This document shows, piece by piece, positions 45,279-56,885 of a stretch of DNA of 64,000 bases. The DNA is from Puccinellia tenuiflora (lineage: Eukaryota > Streptophyta > Magnoliopsida > Poales > Poaceae). The DNA is taken from the NCBI GenBank assembly GCA_012064385.1, contig QRDG01000346.1, positions 289,880 through 353,879 on the forward strand, read 5' to 3'. A model generated the notes under the pieces. It did not search any database. It was not told the origin of the DNA and saw only the letters and a program-made list of their open reading frames with translations. Numbering within the stretch: the first letter of the stretch is position 1; each line of letters starts with the position of its first letter. The translations under genes and the position numbers were made by a program.

Positions 45279-45769
45279 TATGCAACCTAAATATATATAT
45301 GATATATGAATTAGATGATACAAAATGAACTTATCAATTGCATTGAGGTTGATGTCGATCTTCGCAAGAAGATCGTCGATGGATAGAGGAGGAGGTAGAG
45401 GCAGTGTGCCTTATCATCATCTCGCATGCCCCGCTGATGCCCATAACCTTTTTGTGGCCAAGTGGTCCGAACCACCCTCAAACGAATGATGTCCAAAGAA
45501 TATATGAGAGTTACCACTTGAGATTTTCTAGGACAATCAACACACGGGGCCTTGAAAATGTGTCCGGCACCACCCAAAAGATGGCCGCTTTGGGGCGTCG
45601 GGGCACTTGTCCAGACCGAAAAGGGAGGCTGCCCCCACCGGTGCCCACCATATTTTTTTAAGCAAAATTAATCAGTCCAACTTAAAAAAGGCTCGAATTT
45701 CATTAAAATTACAGGATATTTTACAATGAAATTTAAATTAAAAACTTAAACACTAAATCGAACATAAAA

Positions 45770-46260
45770 TCTAATCTAGTTCAACGATAGAAGGGGGATT
45801 GACACGGCTGCAGCCAACCTCTTTGTCATGCACCGCTGCCATGTGCGTGTCATGTGCTTTCGCGCGCCAACATCCTCGCTGTTGAGGGTGCATGTATCTC
45901 CTGGTTGCCTGCCTCATCCATCCGCAAGTGAGCAACATGCGTTGCCTCATCCTTGGCTTGCAATGACATGGAGGCTTTGCGTTCCTTGGCCATGAAGTAG
46001 CGGGCGGTTGTATTCCTCTTTGAATTGGTGATGGAAATTTCCATAATGCGTCCCTCAACGGCAATACTAGTCTGCCTGGTTGGCACTTTTCTCATTCGCC
46101 TCTGTATTTTCTCCCGTCAAGTGGTATCTAAGGTGGCTAACAGCATGGCCTACTTCGGCGTGCAGAGCGGCTTCTCCTACAACTCCTCCTCCTCGACGTA
46201 TGAAAATGGCTTCAACGACCACAAAGGAGAGGGTAGGGAGGTAGCGCATGCGCGCGCGCA
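45770..46260 (-). pseudogene. Degenerate TE-type ORF, unassigned
   Basis: On the minus strand a frame reading RQTSIAVEGRIMEISITNSK, then YFMAKERKASMSLQAKDEA (46095-45850), runs by a frameshift into a short C-terminus ending near 45771; a 3' UTR-like AT-rich tail follows towards 45660. Charged, helical, low complexity. It resembles the C-terminal half of Harbinger ORF1-type proteins only loosely; I do not assign it. Confidence 0.35.
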
Positions 46261-46265
46261 TCTAC

Positions 46266-46562
46266 GGTGATACGGGGTGTCCCGACACCATCACCACTCA
46301 CAAGGCTCCCATTGGTACCATGAAAAGACCCATAGCAAAGGCAATACACGATAAGGTGAACTCACTCCTATCCCATCATGAATTCGATCTCTCGATGAAT
46401 GGCTCGCTCCCTCAAGAAGATATGCTATGTGTACTTAGGTATCCGCCCGACATCGACGCTCAAATGGACAAGGAAGTCAAGGAAGGAGAAGGACACGAAG
46501 ATGGTGGCCAAGAAGATGCAGCTGGTCAAGTGGAAGGACGAGTGAAGAAGACACAAGGAACC
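46266..46562 (+). pseudogene. Retrotransposon polyprotein C-terminal remnant
   Basis: Open frame with GTMKRPIAKAIHDKVNSLLS and LPQEDMLCVLRYPPDID, the kind of tail found after integrase in many grass LTR retrotransposon polyproteins ('GPxTRAxAKxIxxxVNSLL'). The following element inserted at 46562; the host sequence resumes at 56886, so this is part of an older element. Confidence 0.5.
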
Positions 46563-47514
46563 TGTCGCAACAGTGGAACATGGGGTTCCCCTAGTGCAGC
46601 CAAAGTGGGTCCACCAACCATGGGCCCACCAAGAAGACGGACAAGGCGAGGAGTCAGGGTCGGCAGGCGGGCCGCCCCGCCTACCCCACGGGTACATCGG
46701 AAAGCACGGCATCGAAAACCAGGGCTGAAGGACCGGGTGACCTCCCGGGGTCACCCCCAACATAGCTGGAAACACGGAGGACCCGGGGCCCGAACGCCCG
46801 ACAGGAGGCCAGGCTCGTTCCCGGGTGTCCCCTCCGTACCACTGCGAAGATAAGCATGCCATCTCTAGCTGGAAGCTCCTAGAAGACTTGGGCGCCAAGG
46901 AATCGGAGGCGCCGAGCGGGGACATGGCCGGTGGGGGTGTCATCCCCTGTCGACCCCGCTTTCCAAAAGGTGCGCGACCACACCAACCCTCCAGGAGGAA
47001 TACTTGGACGAGAAGAGGCCACGTCGCCCCCTAAAAGACCACCGGGGGGTTTTCCCGCCGAAAACCCCCACGCTCCTCGGATGCTCCTGTGGGATCCCCT
47101 TAGCCTATAAAAGGAGGACCCAAGCATGACCGAGGGGGAGGTTGGACCAGACAGAGAGCAAGGCAAGACTATCTAGGGAAAAGGGTGAAGGCAAGAGGTG
47201 ATCTCCTTCGGGTCGGATCTGTTCGTCTCCTACCTCTAGCCACAACCTTCTGGGTGTTTACCCGCCACCACCACTTTGTAAGCCACACCATGATAAATCT
47301 CTCAATCCAGACATGTAGGAGTAGGGCTTTTAGCCTCCGGGCGGCCTGAACCTGGGTACACTCCCTGCGTCCCTATGTTGTTCCGTAGTATGTAGATCGG
47401 AAGAACTTGGCGAGGTACTCTCAGGGAAGGTGTCTCCGGCCTCCTTCGCGCCCTGTGCCGAACCTAAAAAGGGGGTATCCTTTACTCCCGGTGTCGGTGC
47501 TCCGAGACACGACA
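46563..47514 (+). repeat. 5' LTR of the Tat-like element
   Basis: Starts TGTCGCAACAGTGGAAC, ends GAGACACGACA. It contains a TATA-like 'cctataaaagg' at about 47104-47114, in the expected U3 position on the plus strand. Confidence 0.9.
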
Positions 47515-47540
47515 TCTGGCGTGCCAGGTAGGGGGCGCAA
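47515..47540 (+). promoter_or_regulatory. Primer-binding region
   Basis: TCTGGCGTGCCAGGTAGGGG directly after the LTR, a form of the 'TTGGCGCGCCAGGTAGGGGG' start common in grass Gypsy elements. Which tRNA primes it was not worked out. Confidence 0.6.
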
Positions 47541-47759
47541 GCGCTAGATCCATCTTCATCAACCTCAAGTCCTTCGCCTTGATCTGCGCCGGCATCTTCG
47601 TCCAGATCTGCACCGACCCCGTCGTCGAAATCTTCACCAAGGTCTGCGTCAAGTCCTTCGTCCGCGGCAAGGTCTACTCCCAGTTCCTCCCTCTCGGCGA
47701 GATCTTCTCCAAGGGCGTCGAGCCTAGCGAGATTTGCGTCGGCCGCGCTGTCCGCTGAG

Positions 47760-48563
47760 ATGGCACAGAAGAAAAAGACCCAAGCGTCCATGGAATACCT
47801 ACGGTACCCAGGACTCGGCTTCATCCCTGAAGAGTCTTCATCTATGTCGCCTGCTAAAGGCCGAGCCCCCGGAATTCGATTCGTTCCTCCAGCGACACAC
47901 ATCAGCTCCGGGACCCGCGAGGAGAAGCCTCAGGGAGGTGCGATGAGCATGGATGAACCCCTCTCCCCATGGACGCATGGAGCGAGGGAGGAGCTCCGCC
48001 TCGGAACACCACCTGCAGCGCCGCCCCCGAAGAAGGAAGAACCGAGCCCTGGCGTGAAGAGCGAGCCCCCCAAGGAAGTCCCTCTCGCGTACGTCCCGCA
48101 AGAAGTCCAAATCCCTCTGGTCAAGGATGGCCTACCCGGGCCATGGTGCATGTACCATAAGTCTAGTGGACACAGCATCGACGACTGCTGACAGCTCAAC
48201 GAATGCAAGAAACGCCCAAAAGATGACAAGTGTTACACCTGCGGAGAACCCGGACACATCAGCAGGGATTGTCCCCACAACGAGAAGCCAAAAAGGGCCA
48301 AGAAGAAATCCCCGAAGACTTTGACTAGCACCTCTACTCAGACTGATGACCTTGAAGACCCTTGCTCGTCCTGGACACAGCAGCGAACGCGGGAGAGCCA
48401 GAGGATGACTGCTGTCAGTTGGGACCAAAATTTCATCTATGAAGACCTCCAGGGAGAGGAGTGGGATCTCCCGGGTCACATCATGGCGATACTCCCGGGG
48501 CCAAGCGGACCTCCTCAGAAGTACTGGATCGCAAGTTGGATGGCCTTCGGGTCCCGCGGATGA
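47760..48563 (+). pseudogene. Short gag-like ORF with zinc knuckle
   Basis: ATG 47760 (MAQKKKTQASMEYL) starts a proline- and charge-rich protein with one metal-binding-like motif (CMYHKSSGHSIDDC), a TGA at 48189-48191, then in the same frame a CCHC knuckle (CYTCGEPGHISRDC, near 48236-48276) and a tail to 48563. It is much shorter than a full gag and lacks the usual capsid part. The single TGA (CGA-to-TGA type) separates the two zinc motifs. Retaining a nucleic-acid-binding knuckle without pol fits a non-autonomous element. Confidence 0.65.
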
Positions 48564-48895
48564 AAGAGTAAGAAGGTCTCCGGACCGGCGCCTCCGAAGT
48601 GCCAGCCAGACGGATGCGGCCTCAAGCGGCTCCAGAGTAAGAAGGTCTCCGGGCCGGCGCCTCAGAAGCGCCAGCCAGACGGATGCAGCCTCAAGCGGCT
48701 CCAGAGTAAGAAGGTCTCCGGACCGACGCCTCAGAAGTGCCAGGCAGACAGATGCGGCCTCAAGCGGCTCCAGAGTAAGAAGGTCTCCGGACCGGCGCCT
48801 CCGAAGCGCCAGCCAGACGGATGCGGCCTCGAGAGGCGCCGATACAATGGTCCCCGGACCGGCACCATCAGAGCGCCAGCCAGTCAGCATCATCG
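48563..48895. repeat. 69-bp tandem repeat, about 4 copies plus a partial
   Basis: The unit beginning 'agagtaagaaggtctccgga' and ending 'cggcctcaagcggctcc' repeats at about 48564, 48633, 48702 and 48771, then a diverged partial. As 69 is a multiple of 3, one plus-strand frame reads a 23-residue peptide repeat (VRRSPDRRLRSASQTDAASS). Confidence 0.9.
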
Positions 48896-49729
48896 CCTGT
48901 CAGCACTAAAAGTCTTGTTCCGGCAAAGATTCGCTGGGCAGGCGGCTATTTCAGCTCGGGTCCCTGCACCCACGAGAAATTGCGGGGCAGGGCAGAGTCA
49001 TAGAAGACCCGCCTCGGCGGCAGCGCGACGAAGTGATCACTGAAATAGCCTAAGGAGGTCTACAACGAGCTAAGTATAAAACGTGCTTGCACGGGCTTTT
49101 TCCTAGCTGCATTTGTTTTATGCGCTTTTCCTAAGACGAAGGCGGGCGTTCTTTTGGGGCAGCGCCTCCGCGATGACGCTGTCAGTTTCCCTCGGGCAGT
49201 GGAGTCGTGGTCTGAGGTCCGTGCGGTGAAAAAACGATGGGCCCTTGGGGGGATGCGCCATGTGCTAGTATCTCAGATCCGTCTGTGTGCTCACGGCTGG
49301 TTAGCTCTCGCGCCTTTGGATACTTCCCGAGAGCGTTAAGCCTCCACGAGTGTAATAAAATTTATGTAAACTTGGAAAAAGTTATTTACATTCAAAAGTA
49401 CAAGTTTGCCAGCCCTTCTCAGCGGCGCAGTCTCAAAACACAGATCATGTTTCCGGGTGTCGCTCTGTCTCTTTCAGGTTTCTCCAGGATCACTGGTCGT
49501 CCTCACGGGGAACGGCGCTTCATGATCTTGTCCACCTGACGAGTGACCTCTAGATCGGGCGACATCCCGGGCGTCACCCCTTCCAGCTCGGAAAGCAAGG
49601 AAGGTTGCGGGCACCGCTGGTGAAGGGCCGCGACGAATCAGGTGACCACCTTCCGGGCAGCCTTCTCCCCCGCGCGACGAGTGGCCTTGCTCACGCTCTC
49701 TTTGGCGCTACGAATCAGCTGGGCCACGT

Positions 49730-52534
49730 TGTCGATGGATTAGATCAACGGTGAAGATACGGGACTATGTACGCGCGGGCATCGTCGATGTGGGTTAGTA
49801 GACGAACGACACGGGAGAAAGGATTTATACAGCTTCGGGACCCGGGAAACATCATCCGGTAATATCCCTACGTGCTGTTTGTGGCTAGGTTGTATTCCTC
49901 TCATGGTGGAAGTCGCCGATGAGGCGGCTCCTCTTGTGTAGATCCATTGGGCTCTGTCCCGTCTATCTTGGTTGTGTTGGGTCTGTCTAGGCCTTGCCTC
50001 TTGGTGCGCCTTGCCCCTCCTTATAAAGGTGTAGGAGGCCGGCTTACAGGTAGAGTCCTCTTAGGACTCGGCTAATCTATTACAAGTGGGAAAGTTGAGT
50101 TCTTTTCCTACTCTGATTGGAGTCGGCCTGCTGGGCTTCCTCCTGATGGGCCTCGTTAGTACTCCTTGCGGGTACCCGTGTCCCATACCCACGACAGTAG
50201 CCCCCGAGCTTTCGGGTGACTTACAGAGTCATGCGGAAGGTCTTGATTTGTCTTCTTGGGACACGGAGTCCATGCCGGGTTGTCTACCGGCTTGTTGATG
50301 TCGATGATGTCGCGGCACCCGACGCTGCATTTGCCGGGTTGTCGATGTAGACTTTGTCGGGTTGTCGTTTGCTGAGTCGTCGATGTAGACGTTGCCGAGT
50401 CGTTGACGAAGATGTTGTCGAGTTGTCGTTTGCCGAGTTGTTGGTGAAGATGTTGTCGAGTCGTCGATGCCGACTTCTCCGGTCGAGTCGTCGATGTCGA
50501 CTTCTCCGGTCGAGTTGTCGATGCCGACTTCTCCGGTCGACTTGTCGATGCCGGCTTCTCCTGCCGACTTGTTAATGCCGGCTTCTTCTGCTGACTTGTT
50601 AATGCCGGCTTCTTCTGCCGACTTGTTTTGAAGTGACTCGGAATTTTTTTTCGAGTCCTTTTGACGAGTTGTGTGACTTTGCTTGAATTTATATACACCG
50701 GTACATATGTAGCCCCCGAGTGCCGGGTCGTTTGCCTGCGACGACTCGGGACTCCTTGGTCTATAACTCATGTTCTTGAGCTTTGAACGGTGTAGCCCCC
50801 GAGTGCCGGGTTGTTTGCCTGCAGCAACTCGGGACTCCTTTTGAGGTACCTGAAATAAAATTGCGTATGCATTATACTATTCACGATGTATGAAAAGAAT
50901 TAAATAGATATCACAACGATTTGATTTATTTGTGTTCAAGTGATTAATCGTCCGACTTGTCTAAGTAGGCTTTCGCGGCGACTTTTTTCATGCAATATGA
51001 TTTGCTCTGTCGACAAAGGCCTCTGTGCTTCAGAGTCGATCTGGCTTTGTTCATACGCACTACTTGGTCTATTGCGTTTCGCATCTGACTTAGCAAAGAA
51101 ACGAACGTCCATCTCCTGAGCCAGGATACCTATGTTTGGACCGCGCATCTGGCAGCTTGTCCTCTTTGGCAACCATAACTCAGAAGAATTAATAGCCCCC
51201 GAGATTAACTCAAAGGTAGCAGATTTATTTTAATTTAACTAACTGGAAAAATAAAAATATATAAAATTAAAATAAAAAGATAACTTAGCTGTTTATTCTT
51301 CTGCGTGGTTGAACGATGACGAGTCGGCAGACGAAGGACTTCCATCGCAGGAGTAGGCGTTGCTCACGATATTCCGAGTGCTAGTAGCACTCGGCTTCTT
51401 TTCTTCCGTCACCTTGAGATGCAGTACGATCATCCCTGATCCATCTTTGCTTCCCTTTTTTTTTGTGTGTGTGTGAAGCAACGATCGTAGCTAGCTCCTT
51501 TTTGTTCCCTTCTCCCTTCTATAATGTCCTTGCCTCGATCCGCGTGACATTGGAAATAGCACTCGGTTTGGTTTTTGTTTTTTGTTTTTGCTGTTGTACG
51601 AGACCAAGCTGACCTTCTCTTTCCTTAAGCATTCATCCGATCGTTGTACGAATTGAAGTAGTATTAGCAGACCACGACGCGGATGTGACGTGGACGCGGC
51701 TTCTTCTGAATCTTGCTATGTGTCCTTGTTGAATTTGAGGCGCGCAGGCGACTTTTGGAATTACCTCGACAATTGTAGTCGGGGACGTCATGAACACGAA
51801 AATCGGCGCGTTAGCAGAAGTCGGCCGGGAAGCTGGAGTCGTCTGCGACGCCGGAGACCAACGCAGATGCAGGAGTCGGCCTTCATGCTATTTCTTGGAG
51901 GTTGAAGCTCGCGATGTTGATGTCAAGCCCCCGCGGCCGCATTGATGAAGAACTTGACGTGTCCGAGACGTATGACCGATGCAGTGATGAACTCGCCGCC
52001 GTCGTTGAAGAAGTTTAGACCCATCGAGTTGTGAATCCACACGCACTTAGCCCCACGGTGGGCGCCAATGTCGATGGATTAGATCAACGGTGAAGATACG
52101 GGACTATGTACGCGCGGGCATCGTCGATGTGGGTTAGTAGACGAACGACACGGGAGAAAGGATTTATACAGCTTCGGGACCCGGGAAACATCATCCGATA
52201 ATATCCCTACGTGCTGTTTGTGGCTAGGTTGTATTCCTCTCATGGTGGAAGTCGCCGATGAGGCGGCTCCTCTTGTGTAGATCCATCGGGCTCTGTCCCA
52301 TCTATCTTGGTTGTGTTGGGTCTGTCTAGGCCTTGCCTCTTGGTGCGCCTTGCCCCTCCTTTAAAGGTGTAGGAGGCCGGCTTACAGGTAGAGTCCTCTT
52401 AGGACTCGGCTAATCTATTACAAGTGGGAAAGTTGAGTTCTTTTCCTACTCTGATTGGAGTCGGCCTGCTGGGCTTCCTCCTGATGGGCCTCGTTAGTAC
52501 TCCTTGCGGGTACCCGTGTCCCATACCCACGACA
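49730..52534 (-). mobile_element. Young 2.8-kb non-autonomous LTR retrotransposon
   Basis: LTRs 49730-50196 and 52069-52534 differ by three substitutions and one 1-bp indel (about 99% identical). Perfect target duplication cacgt (49725-49729 and 52535-52539). Orientation is minus: TGGCGCCCACCGTGGGGC (primer-binding region) lies next to the 52069 LTR, and a purine tract CTCGGGGGCTAC abuts the other LTR at 50197. The 1.87-kb internal region has no gag, RT or integrase. It contains a short tandem repeat (50340-50640) and two copies of 'gtagcccccgagtgccgggt' (50709, 50791). A small LARD-like element that needs proteins in trans. Confidence 0.93.
50340..50640. repeat. 27-bp-type tandem repeats in the young element
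   Basis: Recurring 'tcgatgtcgacttctccggtcgagt' units (about 50465-50560) with looser relatives on both sides ('gccgagttgtcgt', 'tgccggcttcttctgccgactt'). On the minus strand these read as PEKSASTTR-like and GEVGIDDST-like peptide repeats in two frames. Confidence 0.8.
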
Positions 52535-55500
52535 CACGTGCTCCAGGAACTCGGGGTAATTGCTGATGGAGCGGGAGTGGTTTGGCTTAAGGATGGGCGG
52601 ATCTTTCGCCCCCATGCCGGTAAGCACCTCCACGATCTGCGAAGACCCGGTGTACATCTTAAGCATGAGCTCGTTGTTGCCCCTCCGGTGAAGGGTGAAC
52701 GGCTTCTTCTCTTGTTCAAGCGCCGCCTTGGTCTCGCCCAGATCTTTCTTCGCCACCTTGAGCTGGATGGTCGACTTCTCGTTTTGTTCCCAGGCAATCT
52801 ACGCATGCGACTTGCACACCTCCAGGGTCGCCCGACCGTCAGCCAGCTCCTTGGCCTCAGCCTGGCAGACAACGCTCATTTGCTCGGCTATTTCGTCCCT
52901 AAATGCAATCGCCTCCCCTAGTTCTTTGATCTTCTTCTCCAGGGCGGTGTGGTGGGCATCCGCTCTCTTCCTGGCTTCTTCGGCGGAGGCAAGCGCCTTC
53001 TTTTGCGCCTCGATGTCGGCGGTCATCGTCACTATCTGAGCCGCCAGCTCATCCCTTTCGCCTCTGGCCCTTAGAAAATCTTGCCTGGCCTGATCCCGGT
53101 GCTCTCTCTCAAAGTCAAGGTCGTCCCTGAGGCGAGAGATCTGCTTGTCCCCCAACGCAATGGCTCTGTCCTTCTCCCGAAGAACCTCCGTGCTCTCAAG
53201 ATCCACCTCGCGACGGGTCCACTCCACCACATTGTCCATCCCCTGCTCCAGACGGTCTTCGTCCTGCGCCGCCCTGATGTGGAGCTGCTCCTCCGCCTCA
53301 AGGTAGGCCTTCTCTTGATCTTCAAGCTCGCGGAGACGCCGCTGGAATGTCTCCTCAAGACGGGACACCCTGAGCTCTTGAGCGTCCAACAATACCTCAT
53401 CCGCCACCAAGCGCGCCTCTCGGGCCTCCAACTCTTCCTCCCTGGAGGAACCAGGACACGCCCGTCGCTCGAGCTCGGCCCGCGCGAAAGCAAGGAACTC
53501 CCCAGTGTTATGGCATGATCTTGAAAACCCAGGGGTCGGGTTCGCGGCCTACTCAACTGAAGGGGCGCCCACGGATATTGCTACCAGAACGCCGCCAGGA
53601 GGCTGGCGCTCACCGGCTCCGCAGGCCGGAAGGACTGTCAGGGGCTCAACGTCGCGCTTGCCCTCGGCTGGCTTGCTCACCACAAGATCTGCATCATCAA
53701 CCACATGGTCAACTTCCAGGCGCTCCCTTGCCGATGCACTGGGGGGACCCGCACAAGCCCGAATGGAGTTACCTGGTGTAAATGCGGGCGTTGCCGGGTC
53801 CCGTCCCGGGGAAGCCTGGCCGCGCCTTCGAGGAAGCGACACATGCACCACCATCTGCGGTCCACGAGCCCCGCCTAGCGTGGGGCTGGCGCCCGAAGGG
53901 GTCCCCACACCGGCCGCGGAGCTCTCGACGGTCTCTCCTGCCTCCTCGTCTTCGTCGACCCTGGCGCGCTTTCCGGGGCCTCCGGTTTCAGGGGACCTCA
54001 GGGGACCTGCGAGCACACGGAGGCAATCAGGATGGCCGCAGCCGCAAGTGATAACGGAAGGACTCAGAAGACAAGATCGAGCTCACCCTCGGGCCCGCTT
54101 GGCACCAAAGAAGCTCCACTGCTTATCCGCCAAGTCACCGAAAATGTCCGGCGCCGACACGCTTTCCTCGCCGTCTTCGTCGGCAAGGATTGGCGGTGGG
54201 AGAGCCTCTGATTCTCCCCCCGACTCCTGCTACGCCCGCAAACTTGGGGATGCAGGCCGTTCCGGGGGCGGCGCCCCCATGTCACCGCCCCTACCCGCTG
54301 GCATGCTCTTCTCTTCACGAGCGAGCGCGAGCGCTGGGTCTGCGCTCCCAGCGCGTCCTCTCTCCTCCTTTCCCTGTCGGAAGGCCCGTGCTTTTCCGGG
54401 GAAACGTCCCCGAAGGGCGGACCCGCCACCTCGGAGGAGCTCGACCCGTGAACCCCCGGCTCCTGGGGCACCGGGAGTGGGTCTAAGAACTCGGTACCCA
54501 GGAGCCCATACGCGATGCATGGAGACAAGGAGGAAAGGAGGCCCGGGCGATGGCGTCGCCCGGACCGTCGAAAAGCGGATCAACTCCCACCAGAAGATGG
54601 TACGGCTCCCCCGGGATCAGAAAGAGCATGCTCTCCGCCCACCTCTTCCACGGCACATAGATCCCCATCTTCTGACGAATCTCCCACAGCGGCTGGGGTC
54701 TTCGCTGCAACAGGGCGATTCCCCGCCGGATGAAGTCGCCGACAATCTCGGTGCACGTCAGCTTCCTACTGCGCAGCTCAGCCATCCGTTCTATAATCGG
54801 GGTAAGAGCCGAATCCTGAGAGCTCACCTCCGTGGAGTTGGCCAGATACTCGGCCGGGGATGTTGGCAGCAGAAGATGAGGACTAGAGCTTTCCTCCGAG
54901 ACAAGGTACCAGTTGTGCCTCCACTCGCCCCAGCAGGATTTGACCTTTAAATCCGGATATTGGTGCGTCTCCGACCTTCTAAGACAAAAGGTTACTCCGC
55001 CCACGATCCACTTCAAATTTCCTAGGTGGGGAACGAAGAAATGCCTGAACAGTGCAACGGAGGGCATCACACCAATAAACGCTTCGCAAGCATACGCGAA
55101 GGAAGCCAGAATCAGCACCGCGTTCGGGTGAAGGTGGAGCATATGCAGTACGAACGCCTCCAGGATTGTGAGGAAGAAGTCTGAGAAGGGAGGGAGCAAT
55201 CCCATCACCGAAAAGTCGTGGAAGGTGACCACCTCCCCTCCTTGCGGGAGATCTGAACCTGGGCGAATCCTCAACGCCCCGCCTCCAAGGAACTCCGCGG
55301 CCAACGCGCGGTGGACGCGAACAAGCATCTCCTCGGCCACGTACACGCTCGGGGAGAACAAGGCCTGAGCCACCCTTGGCGGAGGCCGAGGGGCGGCGCG
55401 GGCAGAAGCCGCTTTTGCTCTTTCCGCTGCGGCAGACTGCTTCACCTTCCTTACTACCCCTCTTTCCTACTTAGGCTCCATGAGCAAGAGGGTGGGGGAA

Positions 55501-55928
55501 AGGAGTTTGCGACGGTCGCCTAAAGGATGGCAGCGCTCAGCGAAAGGAGGAAGGCTATGTTGCTGGGCGGCGATTTGGGGATTTTGGCGATTTGGGAGAG
55601 CAACGGCTACAGTGCCGCCGTGCCGTATCTTATAAGGAACCCCCCACGCATCGTCTCTCCGACGGACGCGGAGATCGAGGGGACGTTCCGCTTCGCGCGC
55701 CCCCTCCCGTTGGATTCAAGGCTGGAGATCGGCGATCCGCGCGGAGCGCAACGTACACCAAGGCGAGGAAGACCCGGGGGCTCGCTTGGGAGTCCCATGG
55801 AACGCTGCCTCGACTACCAAGACCTGCACGACAAGACAAGGCGTCAGGGACCCACTTTGACCAATCTTTTTTGGTCAGAGCCCCGGCAGACGAAGAGCGT
55901 ACCCGCCAGAGCTATGTCCGGGGGCTAC

Positions 55929-56880
55929 TGTCGCAACAATGGAACATGGGGTTCCCCTAGTGCGGCCAAAGTGGGTCCACCAACCGTGGGCCCACCAAGA
56001 AGACGGACAAGGCGAGGAGTCAGGGTCGGCAGGCGGGCCGCCCCGCCTACCCCACGGGTACATCGGCAAGCACGGCATCAACAACCAGGGCTGAAGGACC
56101 GGGTGACCTCCCGGGGTCACCCCCAACACAGCTGGCAACGCGGAGGACCCGGGGCCCGAACGCCCGGCAGGAGGCCAGGCTTGTTCCCGGGTGTCCCCTC
56201 CCTACCGCTGCAAAGATAAGAATGTCAGCTCAGGCTGGAAGCTCCTAGAAGACTTGGGCGCCAAGGAAGCGGAGGTGCCGAGCGGGGACATGGCCGGTGG
56301 GGGTGTCAGCCCCTGTCGACCCCGCTTTCGAAAAGGTGGGCGACCACACCATCCCTCCAGGAGGAATACTTGGATGAGAAGAGGCCACGTCGCCCCCTAA
56401 AAGACCACTGGGGGGTTTTCCCGCCAAAAACACCCATGCTCCTCGGATGCTCCTGTGGGATCCCCTTAGCCTATAAAAGGAGGACCCAAGCACGACCGAG
56501 GGGGAGATTGGACCAGACAGAGAGCAAGGCAAGACTAGCTAGGGAAAAGGGTGAAGGCGAGAGGTGATATCCTTCGGGTAGGATCTGCTCGTCTCCTACC
56601 TCTAGCTGCAACCTTCCGGGTGTTCACCCACCACCACCACTTTGTAAGCCACAACATGATAAACCTCTCAATCCAGACATGCGGGAGTAGGGCTTTTAGC
56701 CTCCAGGTGGCCTGAACTTGGGTAAACTCCCTGCGTCCATGTGTTGTTCCCTAGTACGTAGATCGGAAGAATTTGGCGAGGTACTCTCGGGGAAGGTGTC
56801 TCCGGCCTCCTTCGTGCCCCGTGTCGAACCTAAAAAGGGGGTATCCTTTACTCCCGGTGTCCGTGCTCCGAGACACGATA
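55929..56880 (+). repeat. 3' LTR of the Tat-like element
   Basis: 952 bp, starting TGTCGCAACAATGGAAC and ending GAGACACGATA. Same length as the 5' LTR, with many scattered substitutions. Confidence 0.9.
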
Positions 56881-56885
56881 GAACC

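Larger units (their letters stand above)
49503..55481 (-). pseudogene. Antisense ORF (Transposase_28-type plus coiled coil), interrupted
   Basis: Minus-strand gene between the LTRs of a plus-strand retrotransposon. The start ATG 55479-55481 is followed by TAG after MEPK; reading resumes with the 'putative gypsy type transposon' (PF04195-like) domain: FHDFSVMGLLPPFSDFFLTI, LHPNAVLILASFAYACEAF, PSVALFRHFFVPHLG. A frameshift lies near 54525 and an intron at about 54088-54009. A Pro/Glu-rich part and a stop near 53549 follow, then a long heptad-rich coiled coil (53431-52540). At 52535 a nested retrotransposon interrupts the frame; it resumes in frame at 49729 (EFLEHV|AQLIRSAKESV) and finally ends VDKIMKRRSP at 49503. 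Its role in Tat elements is unknown. Confidence 0.72.
46563..56880 (+). mobile_element. Tat-like non-autonomous Gypsy retrotransposon
   Basis: Two LTRs of 952 bp (46563-47514 and 55929-56880) with target duplication gaacc (46558-46562 and 56881-56885). The 5' LTR is followed by a TCTGGCGTGCCAGGTAGGGG region in the primer-binding position; a G-rich tract ending ggggctac lies just before the 3' LTR. It has a short gag-like ORF (47760-48563) and a long minus-strand ORF (49503-55481) but no protease, reverse transcriptase or integrase. Sense gag plus antisense ORF is typical of Tat-lineage Gypsy elements and their derivatives. The LTRs differ at roughly 50 positions by eye. A younger element (49730-52534) sits inside. 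Confidence 0.88.

Noticed and set aside
46425..47166. Open frames on both strands in the 952-bp LTR (also 55875-56567)
   Set aside because: Lie inside a duplicated LTR and differ between the two copies; no domain.
53505..54950. 481-codon plus-strand ORF
   Set aside because: Shadow of the antisense Transposase_28/coiled-coil ORF, which has recognisable domain motifs on the minus strand.
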